Assembly: GCA_963837395.1 (NCBI GenBank)
Contig: CAWINI010000004.1
Span: 2,852,001 to 2,916,000 of the forward strand
DNA length: 64,000 bases
Origin: CAVZQN01 sp963837395
GTDB lineage: Bacteria; Acidobacteriota; HRBIN11; JAKEFK01
Direction of reading: 5' to 3'
Shown here piece by piece: positions 17,615 through 25,713 of the stretch. Position numbers and translations under genes: made by a program. The notes under the pieces were generated by a model that saw only the letters and a program-made list of their open reading frames with translations, searched no databases and had not been told where the DNA came from. Positions within the stretch are counted from its first letter, which is position 1, and each line of letters opens with the position of its first letter.

Positions 17615-17839
17615 TTATCTTGCTTTATATGCTGGCTCGTGTTCGAGCTCTCTTTGAAATTCATCAGCTTCTCGTTCCGCCTGTTCACGTGCATAACCGT
17701 AACGTTTTTGAATAGCGCCGATTAGCTGATCCCTTTTACCTCTTATAACGTCGAGATCATCGTCCGTTAATTTTCCCCATTTCTCTTTTACCTTCCCCTT
17801 AACAATGTTCCAATTTCCTTCCATCCAATCCGTATTCAT
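17615..17839 (-). CDS. CsbD family stress protein
   Basis: 74 residues starting MNTDWMEGNWNIVKGK, with the family's KEKWGKLTDDDL motif; small, charged and helical. CsbD-like proteins are general-stress products of unknown mechanism. The C-terminal part is extended with REQAEREADEF. It is followed by its own terminator. Confidence 0.9.
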   Translation of the reverse strand: MNTDWMEGNWNIVKGKVKEKWGKLTDDDLDVIRGKRDQLIGAIQKRYGYAREQAEREADEFQRELEHEPAYKAR

Positions 17840-17891
17840 AAAAAAACCTCCAATGAATCCATCTGGATAAGGTTTATTTGGAAGCTGTCAT

Positions 17892-18251
17892 TTACGACGA
17901 AACTCGTAGATTATTTACAACTCTTTTTACGCCATCAACCGAATGAGCCAGATCAATTGCTTTTTGCTCTTCAGCTTTAGAACCAACGGTACCATTCAGG
18001 GTCACAACACCTTCATTTGTGACTACATTGATGTTGCTTGCTTTCACCAATTCGTCATCAGCCATTTTCATTTTTACAGCGGCAGTGATACTTGAATCGG
18101 TAACATATTCACCCGTTTTTTCTGCAGCTTCTTTCGTACCTTCCGATACTGCAGTTCCTGTATTTTTAGTTGCGGTACAGCCAGTGAATGCAATAATTCC
18201 GGAGAAGGCTAGAGCACAAAAAACAATCATAAGGAGCGACATTTTTTTCAT
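17892..18251 (-). CDS. BON-domain lipoprotein
   Basis: 119 residues. Lipoprotein signal with lipobox AFTGC (Cys about 25), an Ala/Thr/Glu linker, then one BON domain (SSITAAVKMKMADDELV...GVVTLNGTV...VDGVKRVVNNLRV), the OsmY type. BON domains bind phospholipid and support envelope integrity under osmotic stress. A good ribosome site (AGGAGG) precedes the start. It shares an intergenic region with the divergent receiver-domain gene. Confidence 0.88.
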   Translation of the reverse strand: MKKMSLLMIVFCALAFSGIIAFTGCTATKNTGTAVSEGTKEAAEKTGEYVTDSSITAAVKMKMADDELVKASNINVVTNEGVVTLNGTVGSKAEEQKAIDLAHSVDGVKRVVNNLRVSS

Positions 18252-18435
18252 TTGCAGTTTCCTCCTGACGATAAAAATAGTTCAAATGGAGGAGAACGAA
18301 CATCGCAAAATTCGGCTGTTTAATGTCGTAAAACGTGGGAAATTTTCGTAAAAAACAAAAGTCAATTTTCGTTTGCTTAAGTGCTGCGTGTTGTGGCAAG
18401 ATTTGTTCATACCCAAGGAGAGGAGGAGTTCCTCA
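18252..18435. promoter_or_regulatory. Divergent promoter region, BON lipoprotein / receiver gene
   Basis: 184 bp between the two start codons. It contains two copies of TCGTAAAA about 21 bp apart (near 18329 and 18350), a candidate site for a shared regulator. This is a visual repeat only; no consensus promoter is claimed. Confidence 0.3.
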
Positions 18436-18822
18436 ATGCCGGTCAAAGTTTTGATTGTTGAGGATGAAGTCATCGTTGCTGAAGATATTGGTTCGAAGTT
18501 GATAAGTAAGGGCTACGAAGTGACGGGAATCGTCGACACGTTTGAAAAAGCGCTGGAATCTGTCAAAGCAAATCATCCGGATATTATGATTTTGGATATT
18601 CGGATCAAAGGAGAAATTACCGGGGTTGAAACTGCGATAATCTTTGCAAGTCAATTTGAAAAACCGATTCCGGTAGTGTTCCTGACCGCATTTTCAGAAT
18701 CTGAATTCCCGGTATTAAAAGCGATTGAATCCTACACCTTCGTCAGGAAGCCGTTTACGGAAGAAGGCTTATTTCAAGCTATCGAAAAATCGCTGACTAT
18801 CCCGAAAAATTCTTTTATCTAA
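18436..18822 (+). CDS. Stand-alone response regulator receiver domain (CheY-like)
   Basis: 128 residues from ATG 18436 with GAGGAGG upstream. The acidic pair ED is in VLIVEDE, the phospho-acceptor Asp in MILDIRI (about 54), the Thr/Ser in FLTAFSE (about 85) and the Lys in VRKPF (about 107). No output domain. Of the type often acting with hybrid or light/stress-sensing histidine kinases; no kinase gene is adjacent. It sits inside the stress-gene cluster, so it may feed into that regulon. Confidence 0.88.
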   Translation: MPVKVLIVEDEVIVAEDIGSKLISKGYEVTGIVDTFEKALESVKANHPDIMILDIRIKGEITGVETAIIFASQFEKPIPVVFLTAFSESEFPVLKAIESYTFVRKPFTEEGLFQAIEKSLTIPKNSFI

Positions 18823-18835
18823 TCTAGAAGTTTAA

Positions 18836-18872
18836 AGTCGTGCGGGGCATTTTCTAAATGACCCGCACGACT
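18836..18872. terminator. Bidirectional hairpin between convergent genes
   Basis: 11-bp perfect stem AGTCGTGCGGG (18836-18846) with CCCGCACGACT (18862-18872), placed between the receiver gene and the convergent BON gene. A weak T-run only. Confidence 0.6.
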
Positions 18873-18906
18873 GGGAAGTTGGAGGGGCATGTCTTTCTAA
18901 AAGGCT

Positions 18907-19548
18907 TTAACGGGCTTTCGCATCAATTATTACTTCTGATCTGATTTCCTTTACTCCTGTGACTGAGTTGGCGATACGGATCGCCTCATCTTGTTCTTCC
19001 GAACTTCGAACAGTCCCTTTCAACGTTACAACTCCGTCCTTCGAAGTAATTCGGATATTTCTGGATTTGATCATGTCATCTGCAGCAAATTTGGATTTAA
19101 CTTCATTTTCGATTCGAGCATCACCAGAAATATCTGCGGCTTCATCTAATTCTTTTTGTCCCTTCTCAACTATTTGTTTTCGATCCTCAGGAGTCGGGGT
19201 TAAAACGTCGGATGTGCTTGCGGCATCAATATTCACTAAAGAGTTTACTGTCACCACGCCAGGGGTATTTCTTGCAAGCTCAATTGCTCTATCCACCTGT
19301 TCCTGTGTGTGAGCTTTTCCGCTGATTGTCACGATTCCACTTTCAGTCTTCACATCTAAAATCAAACCCTGAAGTCTTTCATCTTCGGTTATTTTGCTTC
19401 TAACATCAGAAGTAATAACCGGATCTTCCCGTGAAACTTTATCAGGATTGTTTTGATTTGATGTGCGAACTTCATCAGCCCAGGTCACAGGAGCAAAAGT
19501 AAGTACTGAGAGAGCTAAAACAAACAAAGCGATAATAATTTTTTTCAT
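18907..19548 (-). CDS. Periplasmic protein with two BON domains (OsmY-like)
   Basis: 213 residues. Signal peptide (MKKIIIALFVLALSVLTFAPVTWA), then BON 1 (about 48-105) and BON 2 (about 142-210), joined by an acidic linker. Each BON has the core GIVTISG / GVVTLKG and ends in a V-N-S/I-R-S strand. Two-BON architecture and periplasmic location match OsmY-type envelope-stress proteins. Confidence 0.9.
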   Translation of the reverse strand: MKKIIIALFVLALSVLTFAPVTWADEVRTSNQNNPDKVSREDPVITSDVRSKITEDERLQGLILDVKTESGIVTISGKAHTQEQVDRAIELARNTPGVVTVNSLVNIDAASTSDVLTPTPEDRKQIVEKGQKELDEAADISGDARIENEVKSKFAADDMIKSRNIRITSKDGVVTLKGTVRSSEEQDEAIRIANSVTGVKEIRSEVIIDAKAR

Positions 19549-19578
19549 ATTTCCTCCTTTCCCTTGAGTCTAAAGAGA

Positions 19579-19602
19579 GTGCGGGGACTTCCGTCCCCGC
19601 AC
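19579..19602 (-). terminator. Strong hairpin between stress genes
   Basis: 10-bp perfect stem GTGCGGGGAC/GTCCCCGCAC with a 4-nt loop. It lies downstream of the 67-residue gene and upstream of the two-BON gene; a weak T-run, so it may also be an mRNA-stabilising element. Confidence 0.5.
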
Positions 19603-19619
19603 AGGCATCCAGGGGAACC

Positions 19620-19823
19620 TTAATGAGCTTGAGCCATGAGAGATGGCGATGCATTTTTGCGTATTAAGCCACGGGATCGTGTACGAGCTGGCTTTTCAGG
19701 ATGTCTGTTTAGCAAATCTTTCAGAGCAATGTAGGTCAACAACAACTGTTCACCCTTGCTGGCGCTAACTTTACTGGACTCTTCATACAAAGCCACAACT
19801 AAATCACCAAAGGTACTTTGCAT
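19620..19823 (-). CDS. Small protein of the stress cluster, unknown function
   Basis: 67 residues from ATG 19823 with GGAGG upstream (the longer frame reaches back into the preceding gene). The N-terminal FGDLVVALYEESSKVSASKG and a basic tail are visible, with no membrane segment. I do not recognise the family with certainty. It follows the DUF1328 gene by 13 bp and is probably co-transcribed with it. Confidence 0.65.
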   Translation of the reverse strand: MQSTFGDLVVALYEESSKVSASKGEQLLLTYIALKDLLNRHPEKPARTRSRGLIRKNASPSLMAQAH

Positions 19824-19836
19824 TGTTACCTCCAGG

Positions 19837-20001
19837 TTAAACGACAGGTCGGCGTCCCAGAACCAGAGACACGACAAAAGCGATTAGGAATACGAAAAAC
19901 AGAATCTTCGCAATACCTGCTGCCGCACCGGCAATCCCGGCGAAGCCCAAAAAGGCTGCGATTAAAGCAATTACCAAAAAAGTGATGGTCCATGAAAGCA
20001 T
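19837..20001 (-). CDS. DUF1328 small membrane protein (YtjA-like)
   Basis: 54 residues: MLSWTITFLVIALIAAFLGF, a Gly/Ala stretch, then a second hydrophobic helix ending LVLGRRPVV. AAGGAGG precedes ATG at 20001. This is the typical length and composition of DUF1328 proteins, two-helix membrane proteins of unknown function common in stress regulons. Confidence 0.85.
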   Translation of the reverse strand: MLSWTITFLVIALIAAFLGFAGIAGAAAGIAKILFFVFLIAFVVSLVLGRRPVV

Positions 20002-20330
20002 TGTGTTCCTCCTTTCAGTTCACAAATTGTTAATTCACAATTCACGCTTATAACGTTACGATTAACTAGAATTTGAAACTATCGCTTTTCTCACCGATTT
20101 AACGTCGCGACATGATGGCTTCCTTGTAGCAGTTTCTGCGACATAAATAGACCCGGATTCCAACTAAATTTCTCGACGAGAAAAAGTAGTTGCATCACTA
20201 AAAAGTGTGGATATTTATGTAATCGTCGGCTGAAGGAAAATCAAAAAACGAGAGAAACGGGATCAATTTGCGCCAGAGCTAGAATATTTTTCCGATTGTA
20301 TACTTCAAATAAGATAGCCGGAATTAGTTC
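20002..20330. other. 329-bp intergenic region
   Basis: No gene seen. AT-rich, with an inverted repeat AATTGT-N6-ACAATT around 20025-20043 just upstream of the DUF1328 ribosome site that could be an operator. It should also hold the promoter of the divergent YihY gene. Confidence 0.4.
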
Positions 20331-21281
20331 ATGCAGAAAGCCCAAGTAGAGAATGAATCAACTACAACTCTTCGTTCTTTATTTCTTGAAGCTTTAATAA
20401 AGTGTGATAACGACCATGCTCTAAGAGTGAGCGCTGCATTGGGTTTCTACACAGTATTATCGTTGTCGCCGCTTCTTGTAATTGCTCTCAGTATCGCTAC
20501 TCCATTTTTTGGAACTGAATCAGCGCGCGCAGAAATCGTAAGACAGTTTTCACTGGTAATTGGCCGGCACAACGCCGAATTTATTGATTGGATTTTGCGA
20601 AAACCGAATCAGCCAATTCAAGGCGTTCTCGCAACAACAGTGAGCCTGGCAACATTAGCTATCGGAGCTACTGGTGTCTTTGCACAACTTCAATCTGCAA
20701 TTGATATTATCTGGAGTATTAAACGTGAAGAAGGCAGGCTCCTGTCGTTTTTACGTCAGAGATTTCTTTCTTTCCTGGCTGTTATTGGAATCTCTTTTTT
20801 ACTTCTAGTTTCTTTGTTGTTGCATGCGGGAGTTGCAGCATGGCTCCGCTACATGGAAAGTTTTTCAGAAATGCACGGCACATTGCTTCTTCAAATTATT
20901 AATTCATCAGGTTCATTCACCCTGATATTTCTGCTCTTTGCGATGATTTTTTTGACACTTCCCAGTGTTCGATTGAAATGGCGAGATGTCTGGTTCAGCG
21001 GCTTTATTACAGCCATTCTTTTTTCTGCTGGAAAATTTGTTTTTGGACTTTATTTAGGAAAAACGGGAATTTCATCCGCATTCGGTGCAGCAGGATCGCT
21101 GGTCGCAATCATGCTTTGGGTTTATTTCTCAGCCCTCGTGCTTTTTTATGGTGCAGAATTTTCAGCTGTGTATGCGAAAAGAAGAGGGTCACTTAGATTT
21201 CGAAGACGTAAATTAAAAAAGCATGAGCCCGGCGTTTCGCTTGCTCCTCAAAGCACAAACATAGAAGGGCGCGAAACTTAA
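20331..21281 (+). CDS. YihY/BrkB family inner-membrane protein
   Basis: 316 residues. The N-terminal segment has the family's RVSAALGFYTVLSLSPLLVIAL, with about six membrane helices overall and the late motif GAAGSLVAIMLWVYFSALVLFYGAEF. The C-terminus is basic (RRRKLKKHE). The family was once annotated as RNase BN in error; function remains unsettled. The gene follows the stress cluster and is divergent from it. Confidence 0.9.
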   Translation: MQKAQVENESTTTLRSLFLEALIKCDNDHALRVSAALGFYTVLSLSPLLVIALSIATPFFGTESARAEIVRQFSLVIGRHNAEFIDWILRKPNQPIQGVLATTVSLATLAIGATGVFAQLQSAIDIIWSIKREEGRLLSFLRQRFLSFLAVIGISFLLLVSLLLHAGVAAWLRYMESFSEMHGTLLLQIINSSGSFTLIFLLFAMIFLTLPSVRLKWRDVWFSGFITAILFSAGKFVFGLYLGKTGISSAFGAAGSLVAIMLWVYFSALVLFYGAEFSAVYAKRRGSLRFRRRKLKKHEPGVSLAPQSTNIEGRET

Positions 21282-21331
21282 GCCGGTTGTTGCGAACAAA
21301 ATTTCGAAGTGACATAATGATCGACTCAAAT

Positions 21332-21405
21332 GCGCCTGTAGCTCAGCGGATTAGAGCGGCAGCCTCCGGAGCTGTAGGTCGGGGGTTCGAGTCCCTCCAG
21401 GCGCA
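21332..21405 (+). tRNA. tRNA-Arg (anticodon CCG)
   Basis: Cloverleaf with acceptor GCGCCTG/CAGGCGC, D-arm GCTC/GAGC, anticodon loop CTCCGGA (anticodon CCG), T-arm GGGGG-TTCGAGT-CCCTC, discriminator A, and no CCA encoded. It closely resembles the tRNA-Arg(TCG) at 3979 in the T-arm. Confidence 0.95.
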
Positions 21406-21413
21406 CTATCTTT

Positions 21414-22016
21414 TTATCCGTGCGCTAAAATGCCTCCTAAGAATCCTGTGACAGATAACAATATCAGTTGCAGCACAGCGTAGGGCATCAATAGGTTTTT
21501 TGCCTTGCTGGAAATAATTACTCCAGCCCACAAACAAATTCCGGAAGCGATTCCGAACCATTGATGGAATTCCAGAAATTCATGCATTTCACCTTTTTCG
21601 AACGGTTCTTCTTGCGCTTTGCCCGTGAAATAAGCAGCCACCGCAAATAATGCAGCAACAATTAACAGAATCCGAATTGTAAATAGCATCTCTGGTCGTT
21701 TGCGCGCGAAAAGAATTAGAACAGATGCACTCAGGCCTAGTGCCAGCGGAAAGTGAATTATTTTATTATGCAGATGTGACCACATCGCTTCTTTCATGAT
21801 CGTTTTTGGATCACGATTCTCAGAAGCTTCATCGGATGCCATTTCATGCCCCTCTTCGTGCGCAGCGGCAGGTTGGCTTTGCATGGTTTGAGAAGCGGAT
21901 GGAGGTGATACATTTGTTTGCGTCTGCTGTTTCTTGTGATGACCCTGGTGTGCAAAAGCCGGTAAAACTACACACAGAATGGCAAACAAAACTGCACATT
22001 TCGTTTTTGGATTCAT
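21414..22016 (-). CDS. DUF2231-like membrane protein with His-rich periplasmic N-terminus
   Basis: 200 residues. Signal peptide, then a His/Gln-rich stretch (HQGHHKK, later HEEGHE) over about 23-70. A membrane domain of four helices begins with HNKIIHFPLALGL (about 90), as in DUF2231 proteins. The His-rich tail could bind metal. It ends 9 bp from tRNA-Arg(CCG), convergent. Function unknown. Confidence 0.8.
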   Translation of the reverse strand: MNPKTKCAVLFAILCVVLPAFAHQGHHKKQQTQTNVSPPSASQTMQSQPAAAHEEGHEMASDEASENRDPKTIMKEAMWSHLHNKIIHFPLALGLSASVLILFARKRPEMLFTIRILLIVAALFAVAAYFTGKAQEEPFEKGEMHEFLEFHQWFGIASGICLWAGVIISSKAKNLLMPYAVLQLILLSVTGFLGGILAHG

Positions 22017-22101
22017 ACGGCAATAATAAGATGAAAGCGATTAATTTGACATGCTGCCGATCAGATTTGAATTTTTGCCGCAGAATCACAAAGATATCCA
22101 T

Positions 22102-23058
22102 ATGAAATGGTTTTTGATTTTGTTTTTGTTTGTTTCAGTGCAGGCCGGCGCAATTACGATCAAGAATGGACAATTCCTTCAAAATGGTAAACCGATATTT
22201 TTGCTCGGCTTGAGTTACTTTGATGGATTGTCTGCCTCGCCAAAAATTCTTGAATCAGATCTGAATTTTTTTGGTGAACGGGGCTTTAACGCGCTGCGAG
22301 TCTGGGCTAACTGGTATCCCGATTTTCAGCCGAAAACAACCGGTTTGCTTGAACCCGATGGAAGCGTGAATGTCCAGATCCTCAGCCGATTGCAACGCAT
22401 GATTGAGATAACCGGCAAAAAAGGCTTTGTCATAAAACTTACGTTTAGCAGACATCCTCTGGAAGAAATTGAATTTCCAAAATATGAAAACGGAATTTTA
22501 GCCGTTGTAAAGGCGATCAAAAATTCTGACAATGTTTTGTTAGATCTTCAAAATGAAACGGATCATTGCGGCTCAAGAAGTGATCCTGATTGTTTAGGCC
22601 ACATTACATTAGCTCAAGTGCGTGAATTGCGAGACGCTATTAAAGAGATTGATCCGGATCGAATTGTGACTGCTTCCTGGGGTGGGGGAGATGCGGAGGA
22701 TTACAAATCTTTTGTAGAACAAACCAACGTAGATTTTATTGCGACTCATGGTCCGGCAAGAAAAAAAGATTGGGCAGAAAAAACGCCAGTAGAAATGACG
22801 CGAGCCAGATCACAAGTCGATCCCGAAATTCCAGTCCTCTTCGATGAGCCAAGCCGTTGTGATAAAGGTGTGGACTGCAAAGATCCTTCCGCAGCGCAGC
22901 AATTTCTAATGGCGGCGCAAAATGCAAAACGCGCTGGTGCAGCAGGCTGGTTCTTTCATACTGCTGCAGGATTCAGAATCAACAACCGTCCAATGCATGA
23001 ACGATTGAATCGAACGGAAAAGATTGTTGTTAATAAGCTTGCAGATGCAATTAAATAA
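22102..23058 (+). CDS. Secreted glycoside hydrolase family 5-like protein (paralogue 1)
   Basis: About 318 residues from ATG 22102, which gives a clean signal peptide (MKWFLILFLFVSVQAGA). TIM-barrel clan GH-A features: the early strand RGFNALRVWANW, the putative acid/base Glu after Asn in LQNETDH (about 153), and a candidate nucleophile Glu in VLFDEP (about 250). Its closest visible relative is the convergent gene at 23134. Substrate unknown; catalysis is inferred from the two Glu positions only. Confidence 0.78.
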   Translation: MKWFLILFLFVSVQAGAITIKNGQFLQNGKPIFLLGLSYFDGLSASPKILESDLNFFGERGFNALRVWANWYPDFQPKTTGLLEPDGSVNVQILSRLQRMIEITGKKGFVIKLTFSRHPLEEIEFPKYENGILAVVKAIKNSDNVLLDLQNETDHCGSRSDPDCLGHITLAQVRELRDAIKEIDPDRIVTASWGGGDAEDYKSFVEQTNVDFIATHGPARKKDWAEKTPVEMTRARSQVDPEIPVLFDEPSRCDKGVDCKDPSAAQQFLMAAQNAKRAGAAGWFFHTAAGFRINNRPMHERLNRTEKIVVNKLADAIK

Positions 23059-23133
23059 AAATAAGAGATCAAAAATCAAAAATAAAAAACAAGCTTGAGA
23101 ATCTCGGCTAATTTCATTTTTGTTCTTTATATT

Positions 23134-24144
23134 CTATTGTCCAATTGCTCCGGCTATTCTATCGAGGGCTGATTTTTCGATCGGAATTAACTGTGAGCTG
23201 AGAGGACGTCTGCTCAAATGAAATCCAGCTTTCGTATGAAAAATCCAGCCGGCGGCGCCTGATTTCTTTGCATTCTTTGCTGCTGTAATAAAGTAATTCG
23301 ATTCTGATGAACTAACACATTCCATATTGTTGCCGCATCGATTTGGCTCATCAAACAGAATCGGAATTTTTGGGCCAACTACTGCACGAATGGATTGCGT
23401 TTCATCATCAGTAAGATTCGCCCAATTTCCATCTTTTGTTCGCGACGGTCGATGTGTGGCTATGAAATCTACGTTTCCGGTATTGCGAAAACTGACATAA
23501 TCATCTTTGCCTGGAATAAATCCATCCTGATTTCGAGATGCTGTAACCAGTCTTTGAGGATCTACTTCCTTAACTGCTTTTCGTATCGCAGCGACCTGCG
23601 ACAAAGTTAAATGACCAGTGCATTCGATATCTGTCACGCCACAATGATTCGTTTCGTTTTGAACATCAAACAGAAGAAACCGGTATGGCTTTAATATTGA
23701 AGCAACTCTGCGAATTCCCAACCGGTAATTATTAAACGTAACACCAGTCAGTGCATCGCGGCTAAAAACGAGAATTACCAGAATATTTTTCGATTTTGTT
23801 GCATTGAGTACGCCCTTCAATCGCGCAATGCCATCAGGATTCAGTGTTCCATTTTTCCGAATGATGCTGATTGCTCGAGGTTGGAAATCGTCGTACCAGC
23901 TTGCCCACATCCGGATAGTGTTAAAACGCCGAACTCTCAGATATGACAGATCCGCATCTAGAATTTCTTGCGACGCGGAAAGAGCATCAAAATAACTGAT
24001 ACCAAGTAGGAACGATGGCTGCCCTCGAACTACAAATAGTCCATTCGAGATTTGGATCTTCTGTTTCTTCGGATCGTCATCCTGAATCGCGTAAAGTGGA
24101 GCAATTAAAATCAGAACAAAAATCGCAGCTACGCGAGTAGTCAT
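23134..24144 (-). CDS. Secreted glycoside hydrolase family 5-like protein (paralogue 2)
   Basis: 336 residues with signal peptide. It aligns along its whole length with the protein at 22102: FLLGxSYFDxLSAS near the start, VQNETNHCG with the candidate acid/base, FIATH, ILFDEPNRC with the candidate nucleophile, and GAAGWxFHTxAGF near the end. The genes are convergent and 75 bp apart, so a local inverted duplication followed by divergence is likely. Conserved Cys residues near both Glu suggest a disulfide. Confidence 0.78.
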   Translation of the reverse strand: MTTRVAAIFVLILIAPLYAIQDDDPKKQKIQISNGLFVVRGQPSFLLGISYFDALSASQEILDADLSYLRVRRFNTIRMWASWYDDFQPRAISIIRKNGTLNPDGIARLKGVLNATKSKNILVILVFSRDALTGVTFNNYRLGIRRVASILKPYRFLLFDVQNETNHCGVTDIECTGHLTLSQVAAIRKAVKEVDPQRLVTASRNQDGFIPGKDDYVSFRNTGNVDFIATHRPSRTKDGNWANLTDDETQSIRAVVGPKIPILFDEPNRCGNNMECVSSSESNYFITAAKNAKKSGAAGWIFHTKAGFHLSRRPLSSQLIPIEKSALDRIAGAIGQ

Positions 24145-24216
24145 GTGTTAAGAATATATTTTGCGTCCAAAATGGACAATTGACCTAAATTCCTAAGTCC
24201 TTAACATTGATAGCTA

Positions 24217-25473
24217 ATGACATGGGATATTCGACACTCATTTTCGGCATTTAAACATCGTAACTTCCGATTGTTTGTTAGTGGACAATTCATTTCATTG
24301 ATCGGATTTTGGATGCAAAATGTCGGTCAAAGCTGGCTCGTATATCGGCTTACACATTCACCCTGGTACCTTGGTGCGATATCTTTTTCCCAACAAATTC
24401 CAATTTTACTTTTTGCTTTTGCTGCGGGCGGAATCATCGATCGCTCCAATCGAAGAAAGACTGTAATTCTTACACAATCTTTGGCTTTAGTTCAGGCTTC
24501 AATACTTTTTTGGTTGACTTTCACCGGATTGATTCACATTTCTCAATTGTTCTTTCTTGCCGTTTTCATTGGAATTATTAGTGCTTTTGATTTGCCGGCA
24601 CGGCAGAGTTTTCTAATTCAAATGGTTGGAAAAGAAGATCTCACCAATGCGATTGCGATTAATTCATCAATGTTTAATGCGGCAAGAATGGTTGGTCCGG
24701 CTGTTGCAGGAATCGTAATTGCAAAATGGGGAGAATCGTTGTGCTTTTTTCTAAACGCAGTGACGTATCTTGCGGTTCTGGTTTCACTTTTTTTGATGAA
24801 GATTGAGCATGTCGAAGAAAATGTAAAGAAACAAAGTTTCTCAAAAGATTTGGCTGAAGGATTTCGTTATGTGCGTGAAACGCGTCCGATTCGTGTATTA
24901 CTACAAACGGTGGGAATGCTTGGACTTGGTGGTTTTCCATTCATTGTTTTAATGCCATTGTTTGCGGATCAAATTTTTCATCGCGGAGCATCTGGACTTG
25001 GAATTTTAACAACTGCAACAGGAATTGGAGCGTTATGCGGCGCGTTTTTTTTGGCAGGACGCAGAGGGCTGAAAGGAATCGGGAAAATTATTTCGATTTC
25101 TGCTTTCGGTTTTTCTTGCTCATTAATTTTGTTCGGGGTCAGTCCATTTTTCTGGCTATCATTCGCTGCGCTTTGCACAACCGGGATATTTATGATGACC
25201 AGCGTTGCTTCGATTAATACCGCAATTCAATCGATGATTCCGGATGGTTTGCGCGGACGTGTCATGAGTCTGTTCACTACAATGCTCATTGGAACTGCGC
25301 CAATTGGCGCGCTTCTGGCCGGGACTCTTGCGAAATATTTTGGCGCTCGAATCACTGTAGTTTGCATGGCATTCCTTTGTTTGTCCGCAGCTTTCTGGTT
25401 CTTTCGATCGCTTCCTCAGATTACAACTGAAGCCAGACGTCTTTATTTATTGCAGAATCCAACTACTACTTAA
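24217..25473 (+). CDS. MFS transporter, EntS/MFS_3-type exporter
   Basis: 418 residues, twelve membrane helices. The family's start FRLFVSGQFISLIGFWMQNVGQSWLVYRLT and the loop motif DRSNRRKT between helices 2 and 3 are present. The subgroup (EntS-like) exports siderophores or drugs; nothing nearby names the substrate. It is divergent from the GH5-like gene, so the 72-bp gap must hold both promoters. Confidence 0.9.
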   Translation: MTWDIRHSFSAFKHRNFRLFVSGQFISLIGFWMQNVGQSWLVYRLTHSPWYLGAISFSQQIPILLFAFAAGGIIDRSNRRKTVILTQSLALVQASILFWLTFTGLIHISQLFFLAVFIGIISAFDLPARQSFLIQMVGKEDLTNAIAINSSMFNAARMVGPAVAGIVIAKWGESLCFFLNAVTYLAVLVSLFLMKIEHVEENVKKQSFSKDLAEGFRYVRETRPIRVLLQTVGMLGLGGFPFIVLMPLFADQIFHRGASGLGILTTATGIGALCGAFFLAGRRGLKGIGKIISISAFGFSCSLILFGVSPFFWLSFAALCTTGIFMMTSVASINTAIQSMIPDGLRGRVMSLFTTMLIGTAPIGALLAGTLAKYFGARITVVCMAFLCLSAAFWFFRSLPQITTEARRLYLLQNPTTT

Positions 25474-25713
25474 GTGAATTATTTAAGGGACCATGGTTTT
25501 GTCACCACAAGGACACCAAAACACGACGTTTCTCAAAATTATTTTTGATCATTTTTTGTGAACCTCAGTGCCCTTGTGTCCTGGTGGTTGCATCTCATTA
25601 GACCAGGCATAGATTGGAAAATGCAGGAGTTAGAGAAAAACTGGTTATATGACCAGTGAAGTCTCAAGCTTCTTTCTATTTCACGGAACTCACGGAAAAA
25701 AACGGAAAGGATT

